DNA from: Chrysogorgia sp. JL179-B06
Taxonomy: Eukaryota; Cnidaria; Anthozoa; Scleralcyonacea; Chrysogorgiidae
Reading direction: 5' to 3'
NCBI GenBank assembly: GCA_035772405.1
Contig: JAYKKM010000341.1
Coordinates: forward strand, 1,998,501 to 2,062,500
DNA: 64,000 nucleotides
Part shown: positions 1 through 10,540 of the stretch, piece by piece
How the letters are laid out: each line of letters opens with the position of its first letter
Position numbering within the stretch: position 1 is the first letter of the stretch
The notes under the pieces: generated by a model
Seen by the model: only the letters and a program-made list of their open reading frames with translations
What the model was told of the DNA's origin: nothing
The model's database searches: none
Made by a program: the position numbers and the translations under genes

Positions 1-385
1 TTTACGAACGTATATTGTCTATTAGGTGCGTGCGCGGACTGTTTGATAAGCGAACTCATAGGTCGTTATGCAAATCATGCAATTCGAGATGCCGCTAATA
101 GCTGGGTTTCAATAGACGTCATCAGTTCCATGTCTCGCGCCGCATTTTTATCAGCTGTATTATAAATTTGGAAAAGAATACTTTCTGGTCGATAGCATAT
201 GAAGGTAATGCTTGCCCGTCATTTAAACGTCGATAATGATACCATGAATATCAGCTGATTGAAAGCTAGATCTTGTAAATAAAACATACATGTCATAGCA
301 AGGAATAGAAAAATATATGATAACAATATTAAAATATATAACAATAGAAAAATACATGATAACAATATAATTATAATATTTTACA
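1..385. other. AT-rich stretch without recognised feature
   Basis: I see no gene, RNA or clear repeat here. Short open frames on the minus strand are isoleucine/tyrosine-rich translations of AT-rich DNA and have no coding character. Confidence 0.5.
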
Positions 386-545
386 GAGTTACAGCGCGTC
401 TCACCGGCAATCAAAGGTTACAAGTTCGATTCATATCTAGGACTCAGAATAATTTTTCTGAGGATATGAGCTTGACGATCGTCCATGTATTGTCTGTCTA
501 CTCCGAGTTCTCCCATATTCACTACAGCAGTGTATATACATGTAA
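386..545 (+). mobile_element. tRNA-derived SINE, family 1 (degenerate copy)
   Basis: The head resembles a threonine tRNA: an A-box-like GCGTCTCACCGGCAATC and a B-box-like GGTTACAAGTTCGATTC. The body then reads TTGACGATCGTCCATGT followed by a TCTGTCTACTCC stretch. The same head and body order recurs, complete or partial, at 1098-1180, 54925-55012 and 55101-55240, and the body alone at 1029-1052, 24009-24057 and 26661-26748. The recurrence of a tRNA-like head plus an unrelated body is what identifies a SINE. Ends are approximate. Confidence 0.6.
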
Positions 546-579
546 TATCAACACATAAAAAATATATGATAACATGTAA

Positions 580-665
580 AAATGCTTGGTTCGGAACTTG
601 TTTCGATCGAGTGAATGTGAGTTTATATAGTTCCGTAGAGACTATGATTTCGGAAGTCAAAACAC
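580..665 (+). repeat. Dispersed ~85-bp repeat (partner at 39165-39255)
   Basis: A segment from GCTTGGTTCGGAACTTG to GACTATGATTTCGGAAG is nearly identical to one at 39165-39255. It directly follows the SINE at 386-545, so it may be the tail of a longer composite element. Its origin is unknown. Confidence 0.55.
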
Positions 666-1028
666 TCCTTAATTATATATAATATTTTATATGGAGGCCG
701 GCGTTGGGAGTTACATGGTGAATTCTCCAAGCGAGCATATAATGATATCATAATCATATCCGATATTGCACCTATTATATTGTAACTCCTGAATGTTTCG
801 TATAAACAGACCATAAATATCATCCCGCGATAAACGCGATTACTTGGTGAGTCGAATTTAATACATAAACCACGGATTACATAAACCTGCATAAACTCAT
901 GGTTTTGATGATAATCCAATAAACGTTATCATTGACTTTGAACATGTTCAGAATTTCCACGATAATTGAGTGATTGTCAAGTTTTACCCAGGAACGAGAG
1001 TTTAAACTATATTATCAACTATTATCGA

Positions 1029-1052
1029 CATGGACGATCGTCAAGCTAAAAT
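1029..1052 (-). mobile_element. SINE family 1 body fragment
   Basis: ATGGACGATCGTCAAGCT is the reverse complement of the conserved family 1 SINE body. No tRNA-like head is attached. It lies just upstream of a head-bearing copy in the opposite orientation. Confidence 0.45.
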
Positions 1053-1097
1053 GCTGAGAAAATGTTCTCAGCGGAAAACCTTCGCTTTCCATCTGAG

Positions 1098-1180
1098 GCT
1101 CGCTAGAGCGTCTCACCGCGCGCATGCAATCTGATGGTTGTATGTTGAATGTTCGATCCTGTTCGGGACTCAGAAACATT
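1098..1180 (+). mobile_element. SINE family 1, tRNA-like head
   Basis: GCTAGAGCGTCTCACCG matches the A-box side and GTTCGATCCTGTTCGGGA the B-box side of the family 1 SINE, with an insertion of about 25 bases between them. The insertion would disrupt the anticodon arm, so it is not a functional tRNA gene. Confidence 0.45.
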
Positions 1181-1559
1181 GCGAATTTTCGATGACCATA
1201 CTGTTGATGTAATGAAGTTTTGCCCGTTTAAATATGAGCGGCAAGAGTTTGTACTATTATCAACTATCGGTCATCAACTATCATGCTCCGTTTCCGATAC
1301 GGACAAGTTGGGTTTTTCGGATTTGTTGAACGCAGGCTTTGATTTAAGAATTTTGAAGCACTATACATCTTGGCTGACGCACTGCAAGAACCAGGCTACC
1401 AAAAACCAAAACTATTACCACTCTAGTTTGAATTATTATTCAAAACTCAACGATAAACTGATATTCCAGATAAACAAAATAGATAGAACATGTCAGATCG
1501 AACTGACCAAAATAGTCAGAAAAGGTTGGAAATCCGGCACTGATTGAGGACACTGTCCT

Positions 1560-2650
1560 ATAAAACTGGATATTATTAAAAGAGCATTTAAAAATAAACA
1601 AATAATAAAAATATACTGATTCATTGAAATCGGTGTGTTCTACACGACCTAAACTTCATGTTATAAGAATAAAAAAATTATAAATAAAGCAGAGTGTATA
1701 ACTTTTTCTCTTTAAAAATAAAACATATATCAGCTCAGAAACAGTGTTAACTATAGGTGCCGGGATTGAACAGAAAGCGCTCACGATTTTTGCCTTGGAA
1801 ACAACGCCAGCTTGGGAAAAATCTTCACTACGTCTAATTAGTGTTTCATTGTTTGTTGCTGTATGCGTGTCTACGTACTCAATTTGACAAGTTAAATTAA
1901 TAATAGTTTGAAGCTTTCGTTATTGAATATTTGTCAAACGCAACGCCAATGTCAAAACTCCCGGAATGAAACTGGGACCAGGAAAAATAGATGCAGATTG
2001 GATGGTCTTCCATTGGGTATTTTGAAATGCCCCATTTTTGTTGAAAGTCGATTGGATTGAACAATTGCTCACTTTTGTGTCTATTGTGCATTGCAAAAAG
2101 CGATACACTGTTTAGCGTAATTATATCAACATGTTATTTGATTTAATGAATTTTCAACAGATCGAATATGTTTCCCGAAAGAACAAAATCTTTTGCTGAA
2201 CTCTATAGTCAACTTAAAAACCTTTCCCTCGAAAATATTAAGCCACATCAACAATTACCATTGTAATCGATAAGCAGAAATATAGACGGAAAATGCAGAA
2301 ACAGCTTTGCTGTTCCCTCGAAACGGCTCTAAGGCGACGAGAAAAAGCTTCGGAAAAATTCAAATTAACTTTTCCAAATATTTAGACGTCATAATTTGTG
2401 TCTAATGTATACTTTGCCATCAATTATGACAGTATAGCAAACTTTAATTATTCTTTATCATTGAGTTTTTTTAAAAACAAATGGCCCTGGCTTTCATCAC
2501 GCGGGTGTGTTTACAAAGCTTTAATGATTACCGTCGGCAAATTTTTGTAAAGCGCAACACTGTTAACTAGTAACCGTGCGCACATAAAAATTGTGTCGGG
2601 GCGTCGCATTGCGCATTACGCATTATACCTTGGACGGTATACAACTCATG
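1560..2650. other. Upstream flank of the homeobox gene
   Basis: No transposon or coding signal is recognised. This AT-rich kilobase precedes the first homeobox exon and would contain its promoter. No convincing TATA box stands out: CATAAAAATT near 2585 is a weak candidate. Confidence 0.35.
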
Positions 2651-2722
2651 CAACGCGGTACATTGGTGCTAACATTCGAGTTCTGAATTTCTCCAAAGCA
2701 AGATCCTCGCAGTGTTTTCGTT

Positions 2723-3083
2723 ATGCAATTTCCACACGACTTCGCATGCCATCCAGAAAGCAGGCTCGTGTACTACCCCGCAGCCACTTCCGCGGAGCAT
2801 ATCTGCTCGTGTGCCAAGTGTCTTCGGAGGAAATATTCTGCGGGTTACGCAGAAAGTGCGGCGCACTTGTTGCCACGACAAGAACTGGAAGCGCAGCGAA
2901 GGTTGATGTATTCTCCTGCTGCAGTCCCCAGCGGATTACCATCGTCTGTGGTGCCATCTCGGTTCAGTCATGTTCTAGACACGAGACCGTATTACCCTCA
3001 TGTGCATAGTTCTGCCGCCCTTGCTGCTGCGATGAATCAACTTCCGCGGTACGGATACGACAGCACTACACTACAGCATGCAG
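2723..3083 (+). CDS. Not-like homeobox protein, exon 1
   Basis: Exon 1 encodes residues 1-120 and one base of codon 121 of a 189-residue transcription factor. The start is the first ATG of a frame that stays open into the splice donor CAG|GTAAGTG at 3084. The leftover G joins CT from exon 2 to make an alanine codon, and the frame then runs directly into the homeodomain, which is the main support for this model. The N-terminal part has a small cysteine cluster (CSCAKC) and is otherwise rich in Pro, Ser, Ala and Tyr. I see no clear eh1 repressor motif. The GC content is higher than in the surrounding DNA, as expected for an exon. N-terminal regions of this class are poorly conserved, so the exon rests on phase and position rather than on homology. 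Confidence 0.7.
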
Positions 3084-3984
3084 GTAAGTGTAAACTGAGA
3101 AACTCTTCGTAGTTAACTTTTAAGGTCATGCGAGAAATTCACGCGGAACACTATGTGCTGTCTCAACCGTACCCACTTCACGTTTCACTCTCTGACGAAG
3201 AGCCTTTGCTCGAAACGTTAGACCTCGTCACACACTATATTATTGGCAGTAGCCTTTTAGAGTATTTGATTTGCACTTCACAAATGTAAACCTTCGCTCT
3301 GCCATCAGCGTTCAAAACTATATAGTTACAGCTGGTGCAATCCTGTCATGATGGGATACCCATGCACAACGGAGGAAGTGCATATACTCTGACTCAATTC
3401 TCATGTTACATACAGTATACTAGTTTCAAAAGTCAAAAACTAAATATTAAATCCAAATTAATGGATAAGTCGCTACAAATTAATGTTACACTGTAAATAA
3501 TCAGCGGTTTATCAGTATTTGCGAAAGTACACGATTAGCGGCAACTGAATGATCCGTATAAGAGAGATCAGTTTTGGAAAATGATTATTTCCCGTATCTT
3601 AAATTGCAAACGTTTCCGATAGTATACTAAAGTTGTCGAGTTTTCAGATTAAAAAAACTTGGATGAGAAATTTCAAGAAGGACGCGAAGATAATTTAAAT
3701 GAACGAAAACTTATTTGCTTCGCTTGAGATATCGTCAATGTTTGATTTTTGGATGATTTAATATAGTTTCGTATAGTATAGGTAGGGAAACTCGCAGTTA
3801 TACCGGCAATTTTGTTCCTTTCATGCGCAAATTAAGTGGCCATCAACTAATTAAAGCACACGAAACGTGTCCACGTTTAGCCATTGATTATGGCGATTGA
3901 AGTCAGACAAAGAACTCTCTGAATAGCATTGATCACTTATCCGCATGTTTCATACGCTACTTTAATTCGTATCATATCAAAGAA

Positions 3985-4225
3985 TAAATAAGAAAGCTGC
4001 TAAGTTCTCAAAAGAACTGCATGAGTATAGTATACAAAAGATAAATAAGAGAACTTCAGTATGTTGAAAAATACTTAAGCAAAAGTAATTACGTATTTCC
4101 AATGACAACGTTTCGGCCGATGTTTCTTTAGTGAGTTATCTTCTGAAACGCCGTCAATGGGAAACGCGTAAGTACTTTTACTTAGGTAGTTTTCGACATG
4201 TTGAAGTTCTCTTTCTCCTTTTTAA
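3985..4225. mobile_element. PLE-type 3' end arranged as an inverted pair
   Basis: The left part runs from GCTGCTAAGTTCTCAAAAG through GAGAACTTCAGTATGTTG to ACGTTTCGGCC. From about 4140 the same sequence returns in reverse complement (GAAACGCCGTC through CATGTTGAAGTTCTC). Related copies lie at 8085-8240 (minus) and 38030-38200 (plus). Similar inverted arrangements of PLE 3' ends occur at 9887-11095. Assignment to PLEs rests on that resemblance and on the CGAAACGT-type core. Confidence 0.5.
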
Positions 4226-4370
4226 AATTGGTATTAGGATAAACGTAAATTGAACTACATAGTTTGGGCACTCAAACTGAATTTCTAGTTTGTTTAAGTC
4301 GATATACAGTGACACTATCATTCACATTATGTTCCTTATAAGTAAATATGAGAAAGTACACATTTGAAAT

Positions 4371-4394
4371 AAATAATAATAATAATAATAATAA
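4371..4394 (+). repeat. (AAT)n microsatellite
   Basis: Seven to eight AAT units, possibly a LINE tail without a recognisable body. Confidence 0.7.
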
Positions 4395-5102
4395 ATGAAA
4401 CTGCATGCGACATGATAACGACAGTTCGTATCCATATTATACTTGCAAATTGATGTTTTTTTCTGAATTGAATTTTAACGCTGAATCAAGCCACAAACCG
4501 ATGATATATAAGTACAGTTTTTCAAGTTTCTAAAAAATCCGTTTAATTACAGCTAATCAAAGTTCAACTATACTAACTGGTTTTACTCGTGATGCTAACG
4601 TTCTAGCAGTTGACCAACGTTTTCTCCAGAACGTGAAAACGCCCTCAGTGATGTCTGTGTAGAACAGGAGTTAGACGAATTGTCCGTGATTCTAGGACGT
4701 GACTTAAATATTATAATGAAACTCTAGTGAAACGTAAAGACCTCCTGTATAAACACTATTACGCATTACACCAACCTTTTACAGTTATAAGATAAAGTGT
4801 CAGATAGTCGGCTTATTGACCAAGTCAATCGTGACGGATAATCTCCGCAATCGTACGTTATTCCATTTAATTTAAAACGACATGCTCTCCCGCTGATCAG
4901 GAACTGAACTAGAGATACATTGGATTTAACTGATTATGATTTAAGCTACCACTTTGCCATACGTGTGATGCGAATAATTCAATGATGACATTGTTCAATT
5001 TTGGTCCCATAAAAACTTGCCAGACATAAACTTAAATTTTGCATAAAGATCAGAAAGAATCTAAATATTCTGTTTGAAGCCCAAGTTTATTGACAAGTTA
5101 CA

Positions 5103-5165
5103 CAAAATAAGCTAAAAATAAGCTAAAAATAAGCAAAATAAAAAAAAATAAGCAAAATAAGCTTG
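5103..5165 (+). repeat. Low-complexity AATAAGC/AAAATAAGC repeat
   Basis: Several imperfect copies of ATAAGCTAAAA and ATAAGCAAA in a row, purine-rich on this strand. Confidence 0.6.
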
Positions 5166-5765
5166 ATGAGATTGGAGATCAGTATGCGGTGGCCAAGGCG
5201 TAGCTAAAGTCAGTGAAACCAGAAGGTCAGCTTTGAATTCGAAAGTTAAATACACGATTTGATGGGGACAAGGGTCGGTTGTGCATAAAAGAGTTTTTCA
5301 ATTAGGTACTATATTGCAGGTGACACGTGTCCGTTCTAAACGTCATCAGTTGTGAATTTCAAAAAGCATGCATGCTCATTTTCAGTTCGACAGATTCCTT
5401 TTGTATACATGCCACGAAAACAAAAAAGGGCAAATGCGACTATTCCGCGGTTTATATCGTATATTTGACTTGTCTATATATACGCTTAGAAGTACCGATT
5501 ATTTGCACGTGGTTAGTGAAAGGGCTCAGTAGACTAGCTTACATTAGACAGTATCCATTCATTCAAATTAACACGTGGTGTTTTTATACATGACTGAATA
5601 AAACCCTCAAAGTGAACAATTGTATCTATTCAATTTGACATACTTATAAGTTTTATCGGGATATTAAACATGATGTTGCAATTAATTTTGACTGATTACT
5701 GAGGAGATCGAGAGCATCGCAAACAAAGACGACTAGATGTATTAGAATTAATATTTGGTATTCAC

Positions 5766-5973
5766 ACTCGGCGAATGAAATGAAGGAAAAATTATGGTAA
5801 ATTACAAAGAATTGAAGATCAGGGTCTAGAGATCCAGGGTCGCGAGTTGAATTCTCAGCTGGAAGTCCTTGAAGTTACTTTTTTCGCAACTATAGTCCAG
5901 GTTGGGTCTTGAAAGTATAAGATTCAACACTCGTAATTTACCATAACTTTTCCTTCATCTTATTCACTGAGCG
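5766..5973. mobile_element. Small inverted-repeat element (MITE) in the intron
   Basis: About 40 bases at the left end (GGCGAATGAAATGAAGGAAA and on) return in reverse complement at 5933-5973 (TTTTCCTTCATCTTATTCAC). The element is about 210 bases with no coding capacity. The ends are not exact. Confidence 0.55.
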
Positions 5974-6009
5974 TAAATGCAAAATATTAACTTTAATATA
6001 CCCTATTCA

Positions 6010-6190
6010 TGCATCACCGGCATTACCCACACACTGAAGTCGTGGCTAACCTCACGACAAAAGTCCCGCGATGATATGTCAAGGTTTCTGTGTTGGCGAA
6101 GTTCGTTCACTAGATATTTCGAAAGCCTACCTCCCCAAATTGGTGCAGCGTATTCAAGTACGGAATATCTTGTCATTGAACAGAACATAA
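6010..6190 (-). pseudogene. Fragment of a LINE reverse transcriptase C-terminus
   Basis: The minus strand encodes TRYSVLEYAAPIWGGRLSKY, which matches the typical region after the RT palm in Jockey/CR1-type LINEs (…LEYA.P.WGG…). The frame is lost soon after. It is a short dead fragment in the homeobox gene intron. Confidence 0.55.
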
Positions 6191-6707
6191 ATAATGATAA
6201 ATAATGATATATAATAAAATAAATATATACAATAAATAGTGATAATTATATACAGTGACTATACCGCATATTATAGTCAATGGAGAAATCGCCTAGAAAC
6301 TCAACGAAAGTCTTTGTTCTATGTTTTTGTTCACGTTTATGCAAATTTGTGCACACTGACAACGGTTACTGAACACATTGTTTTTTTTGTATAATAGGCT
6401 AATAGCAAAGTTTGTAATAGCAAAGCAACGTTTGGGTTCAATCGTTCAACCGTGATGTTTAAATATTAATAAACCTAAAATAAAGTATTTGTGCACGGCG
6501 AGGTACACTTTCCAACATAAATCGTTAACAAGTGAAACCGCTTTGAAGTTTGCCGTACCAGACCATATCTCGATTGACTATGTTGTTATAAATAGTGACT
6601 GTCTCATATGGCCATTCAAAATTCAGTCAAAGTAAAGTGCCATGAAGTACACTAAATATTTTATAACGTGCAGTAACTGAAATCCATATATGCTTTTTTA
6701 TTCACAG

Positions 6708-6916
6708 CTGATTCAATGAGCGATGGGAAACGCAAAAGAACAAGAACAATATTCACGCCACAGCAGCTGGAGATTTTGGAAAAGGAATTCGATCATCAAC
6801 AGTACATCGTTGGCCCTGAAAGGCAATACTTAGCTGCGTCGCTGAATTTGACAGAAAACCAAGTGAAGATTTGGTTTCAAAATCGAAGGATAAAATGGAG
6901 AAAAGAAAACTTTTAA
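6708..6916 (+). CDS. Not-like homeobox protein, exon 2 (homeodomain)
   Basis: Exon 2 begins after the acceptor TTCACAG and encodes the end of codon 121, then residues 122-189 and a TAA stop. The homeodomain fills residues 129-188, leaving a single phenylalanine after it. Visible hallmarks are the helix 3 core KIWFQNRR with Trp48, Phe49, Gln50 and Asn51, Arg5 in the N-terminal arm and Leu16/Phe20 in helix 1. The stretch [13 protein letters not shown], with YxVGxER, is shared by the Not and Emx families; RRIKWRK and TIFTPQQLE fit Not better. Gln50 predicts TAATTG-type targets. Not genes act in axial or terminal patterning in vertebrates and are expressed regionally in cnidarians and placozoans. 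An Emx-like or unassigned NK-like identity remains possible. Confidence 0.88.
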
Positions 6917-7009
6917 CTCTGAACACCTAATGTTCACCTAATGTTCATTCATTGCTGTATATAGAAAACGTTCCGAATTACAATAAGCATAAAAATTACA
7001 TGATACTGT

Positions 7010-7112
7010 CGTCAACTCCGAAAATAAGCTCCGCGAAAATAAACCCACCCCCCGTCAATAAGCCCCCCGAAAAACGCCCTCCGAAAATAATCCCCCGGTA
7101 AATATAAGCATG
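7010..7112. repeat. C-rich repeat element end with AATAAGCCCCCCG motifs
   Basis: Repeated AATAA followed by C runs (AATAAGCTCCGCG, AATAAGCCCCCCG, AATAATCCCCCGG). A similar block in the other orientation occurs at 34728-34800 (GGGGCTTAT repeats), and a diverged one at 7818-7868, which may be the other end of this element. Confidence 0.4.
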
Positions 7113-7206
7113 TTAAACGGGTGTCACTATTTGTACTAGTTTATGTCGTACGTCACAATTTTCAACACTATTTAGTTATTTTCTAGGTACAAAACTAACC
7201 CTTGCG

Positions 7207-7258
7207 TAAAATCAAACCCTGATCCTAACCCTAACCGTCATCCTAATCCTAACCTGTT
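7207..7258. repeat. Degenerate telomere-like CCTAAC tract
   Basis: CCCTGATCCTAACCCTAACC and CATCCTAATCCTAACC are imperfect copies of the complement of TTAGGG. The tract sits directly against the left end of the TIR element that follows. Confidence 0.5.
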
Positions 7259-7265
7259 TAACCAA

Positions 7266-7716
7266 CCTCGTACCCAGGGCATTTTGCCTCCACCGTGGAA
7301 GGTCGGCGAAAATGGCCCTTGAGATCGGCTGGTCACATGTTTAGATATGATAATTTTTGGTCTTTGTTCCATTTCCTTTGTCTACTTTGTTGACCTGAAT
7401 AATTGAGAAATGTTCAATGCTCTTCAGAGTTGTTCATGTCAGCATTCGTAGGCATAAAAGCAGCTAACAAGCTTAATAATCCACCATACATCCATGGTTG
7501 TTTCTTACAAAAGATATGAAGAAGCATATATCCAATTTAGCAAAAGCTATCACTTCTAATTTGCTGTAAAGACAGCATTCAGAGTTAGATGAATAAATTA
7601 TACTCAGCTGAATTAATTGAGTTTTATGAAAACCAATCGGATTATAGAATGGACCAGCCGATCCCAGGGCTATTTTCGCCGACCTTCCGCCGTGGAGCCA
7701 AAATGCCCTGAGAACG
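7266..7716. mobile_element. Non-autonomous TIR DNA element
   Basis: The left end AACCTCGTACCCAGGGCATT continues into CGGCGAAAATGGCCC and GATCGGCTGG. The right end has CCAGCCGATC, then ATTTTCGCCGACC, then CAGGGCATTT in complement, ending AACGAGGTTG. The terminal inverted repeats are about 60 bases and the element about 450. No transposase frame is present, so it depends on another element for movement. From memory, termini of this kind are common in coral and anemone genomes. Confidence 0.7.
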
Positions 7717-8084
7717 AGGTTGAACTACCTTATTTCAGTTTAAAGTTGAATAATTCGAGGTGGTATTTTGACGTGACGACATGACTTACTGTACATATAG
7801 TGAATCCCATGTTAAACGCAATAATCCTTCCAATAATAAGACCCCAAATACAAACCCATGGGCTTATCCTAAGGAATAGACCTTAAACGCACGAATAAAG
7901 GATAATTTCAAAGGATACATGTATGTATTATGTTCCTGTTCAAAACGAACGATACTGGTATATACCAAGTATAAACTGGATATAACATGAAAAAAAATAA
8001 GAGAACTATTTTTATAGACGATGTTTTGGACGATGTGTGATTGTTCTGTCCTGTCCTGTTTTTCTTGTTCTGTTCTTCTTGTTC

Positions 8085-8240
8085 TGTTCTCCTTTTCGTC
8101 TGACCTGAATGAGCACACATCGTCTGAAACGTCGTCTTTGTAAAAATATGTAATTCTTCGACATATTAAAGTTCTCCTATTTCTCTTTTTCATATTATAT
8201 CCAGTTCTTTTGAGAACTTAGCAGCTTTCTCTTATGATCG
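8085..8240 (-). mobile_element. PLE-type 3' end fragment
   Basis: On the minus strand this reads AAGCTGCTAAGTTCTCAAAA, then GAACTGGATATAATATG, then an ACGACGTTTCAGACGATG block. It is homologous to 3985-4130 and 38030-38200. The palindrome AGTTCTCAAAAGAACT is kept in all three. Confidence 0.5.
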
Positions 8241-8549
8241 TAATACGTCGCCTGGCATGCATGTTACTCATTTACTAGCTAAACTGGCTGGCCTGACTAT
8301 ATTCACAGATTTTTTGGCACAAAATCCCATCCAGCTATAATTGAAACGCAAACTTCCCTCCAAGGCCTTCTGATTTTCGAACGTTTACGGTGTAATGAAC
8401 TAGAGAAATAGTATAGTTCAACTACTTATAAAGGATTGATTTTATATAATTTATTAGAACCTATACTATATATTACACCTAGCCTGCGGTTTTTCCACAA
8501 TTATCTGCATTCATGGCAGCTTACCGAGCTATTTATATGAGCAAATTAT

Positions 8550-8957
8550 TGTTAATAATCAGGTTCATAGTGGCAATACGAGATATTCCAATTCCAATTT
8601 AATATGTCCTTGATATAATAGGAAAACCGAACACGGTATAGAACATTCACGTACTGTTACAAATGCCAAATTATGGAACAGTCTGCCCGTAGAAGTTAAG
8701 AGTATAACAATTCTCTTCAGTGTTTGTGGACAATATTTTTAATGAACAATTGACGTCATTGTATCATTTTAATGTCATATTAGCTTTCTAATCTGTTTTA
8801 GCTTTTATATTACCTTCAGTTGCTCAATTTTTAGTTCTACTTTACTCATTTATATAATTGTATTATATTTTATTCCACTGTTGGGCTACAAGCTCATCAG
8901 CCTTTCTACTATTTAGTGCTACCATCAATAGATAAATTATTTGTTATTATTATTATA
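8550..8957 (+). pseudogene. LINE 3' remnant with TTA tail
   Basis: A plus frame with stops shows VHSGNTRYSN…LICP and, further on, NAKLWNSLPVEVKS. These match the extreme C-terminus of CR1/Jockey-like RT proteins. It is followed by a 3' UTR and a short (TTA)n tail near 8941. Only the last part of the element is present. Confidence 0.6.
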
Positions 8958-9235
8958 TATATACGTAATTTTGTTTTGAACCGTGCTACGACAGGCAATG
9001 GATTGAGTGTCTTTGGTAAAAATATCCAAAAGCCAATATTTCATGTAAACATGATCATAGTTTAAAATATAAATTTTCTATAGTGTGTAATGATGCCCTG
9101 TGGAATATTAATTCAGCATATGATTTGCTTCAGCATCAACGCGCGGGAATCAATTTCTCCCCGGCATTCTGTGCGCCCTCGTTATATACAGTAGCATAAA
9201 TTAAAGTCAGTATTAGAGTGTCATGTATTAATCTA

Positions 9236-9615
9236 CACTAGAAATACGTATCCACAATAACCCCCCGCCCGCCTGTTCACCCTAGAGTTTCATATCACCA
9301 GCGGAATTTTCCCGATCCATGGTCCCCAGACACACGCCGTGTATTTGTAAATCACAAATGGATCACAAATGGATTTGTAGATCACAGAGATAACATCATG
9401 TTTGTCTGAGTCCATAATTTATTCTTGTTTATTCTTGCATTAATCCCAACAATAGAAAATGGCTATTTAGGAATCCCTTGAGATTCAAATTTGGTTTGTT
9501 TGTCTGAGTTTTGGTCTATAAACTGTGTGCTTCGCTATTGCAAAAGGCCGTTTCGTCGTTGAATTTGAACGTTATCTCCGCCAATATTTAACCAATTTCA
9601 ATTCTAAAAACACAT
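9236..9615. repeat. Dispersed repeat, copy A (copy B at 57117-57850)
   Basis: The left part (TAGAAATACGTATCCACAAT through CCATGGTCCCCAGACAC) and the right part (AAAAGGCCGTTTCGTCG through CAATTTCAATTCTA) both recur around 57117-57235 and 57765-57850. Copy B carries an extra TIR element in the middle, so copy A shows the arrangement before that insertion. Type of element unknown. Confidence 0.55.
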
Positions 9616-9659
9616 TTGGAATTACCGAGTCTAAATACATAACATACGGGTCTATTATA

Positions 9660-9800
9660 TTACGAAAACGTGCACAGCCTTCGTAATAACCTGTTCTTGT
9701 TCTTCGTCAGATCACAAATCGCCATTGACCGCTTCCCTTTGTCTGCCAAGGCCCAACTATTGTCGGATTCAAACTCACCCAAAACATTTTCAGTTACTTC
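9660..9800 (-). other. Unassigned coding-like fragment
   Basis: The minus frame, from GEFESDNSWALADK to the stop, has ordinary codon use unlike the AT-repeat on its 5' side. I do not recognise the family. It may be a piece of a transposon protein or an exon; no splice signals are obvious. Confidence 0.2.
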
Positions 9801-9886
9801 CTTATATATATATATATATATGTATATATATGAATTATATATATATGAATTATATATACCTATATATATATATATATATATATGAA
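9801..9886. repeat. (TA)n-rich microsatellite
   Basis: Long TATATA runs interrupted by GAATTA. A matching but shorter TA run occurs at the far end of the inverted PLE pair near 11088 and again at 11191-11208. Confidence 0.8.
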
Positions 9887-10535
9887 TTGAAGAGAATGAC
9901 AAAGAGCAAGAAAACTTCTCACCAGTCCAGATAAATTTTTAAAATATTTCGAACATTCGTTCTTCTTCAGTTAAAATATAAAAATGATATATGGCACAAA
10001 GTGCCCTATATATATATACATAATATATAATAAAAATTTACATAAATTTACTTTAAAATGATCCTAGTATATAATTAACATGACATATATTTAATGCGTT
10101 TCTTTGAACGGTAAATGGCTGTAAAGTACGCAATTGTGCTGTCCAATAAGCCTCTCTGGCTAATAGAAGTTCTTCAACATTGTCTTTGTTTAAAATAGCT
10201 TCAATTACTATAAACTCAAAATCCCCTAAGACATGAGGAGCTTTATTAAAATGTGTGGCAACCTCACAGGTATTTTTACCGATAACCATTGCCGATTTAT
10301 GATTGCGAAATCGAACTTTAAACTGGTTATTAGTGGATCTCACATACTGCAATTTGCATTTCTTACAAGAAACTAAATATATCACCCCAGAGGAAGTACA
10401 AGAAAGCGCCTGCTTCATCTTATAAAAGCGGCCTGTGGCATAACTGGTAACATTTTCAGCTTCTGCCAAATAATTTTTACATAGGTCACATTTCTTTATA
10501 CATTTAAAACATCCTAACTTAACCGTTTTGGACAC
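9887..10535 (-). pseudogene. PLE C-terminal region with GIY-YIG endonuclease (copy 1)
   Basis: The frame 10535-10053 encodes 160 residues: first a cysteine-rich linker (CFKCIKKCDLCKNYL), then a GIY-YIG-type nuclease start (IYLVSCKKCKLQYVRST), the downstream RFRNHKSA segment, and an EELLLAREAYW segment near the end. PLEs encode an RT followed by this nuclease and insert by target-primed reverse transcription. The RT part is missing. The glycine usually found after QYV is arginine here, which suggests a dead enzyme. Noncoding 3' sequence runs to about 9887. A second copy in inverted orientation starts next to it. Confidence 0.75.
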
Positions 10536-10540
10536 AAGGG

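Larger units (their letters stand above)
3084..6707 (+). other. Intron 1 of the Not-like homeobox gene
   Basis: Bounded by GTAAGT at 3084 and TTTTTTATTCACAG ending at 6707; it is a phase 1 intron of 3,624 bases. It contains a PLE-type hairpin, an AATAAGC low-complexity run, a small MITE and a LINE fragment, listed separately. The remaining sequence (3130-3980, 4400-5090, 5170-5760) shows no feature I can identify. Confidence 0.7.

Noticed and set aside
1149..1547. 132-codon open frame as a gene
   Set aside because: Its first codons are SINE sequence and the rest shows no known motif or splice context. It is most likely a chance frame.
7864..8193. Charged minus-strand frame of 109 codons (KRNRR…EQEKQDRTEQ)
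   Set aside because: The charged part translates a simple TTCTTGTTCTGTTC-type repeat and the rest is a PLE-type repeat end.
9930..9970. Complete, active hammerhead ribozyme
   Set aside because: The core order is suggestive but I could not find a convincing stem I partner, so it is reported only as hammerhead-like.
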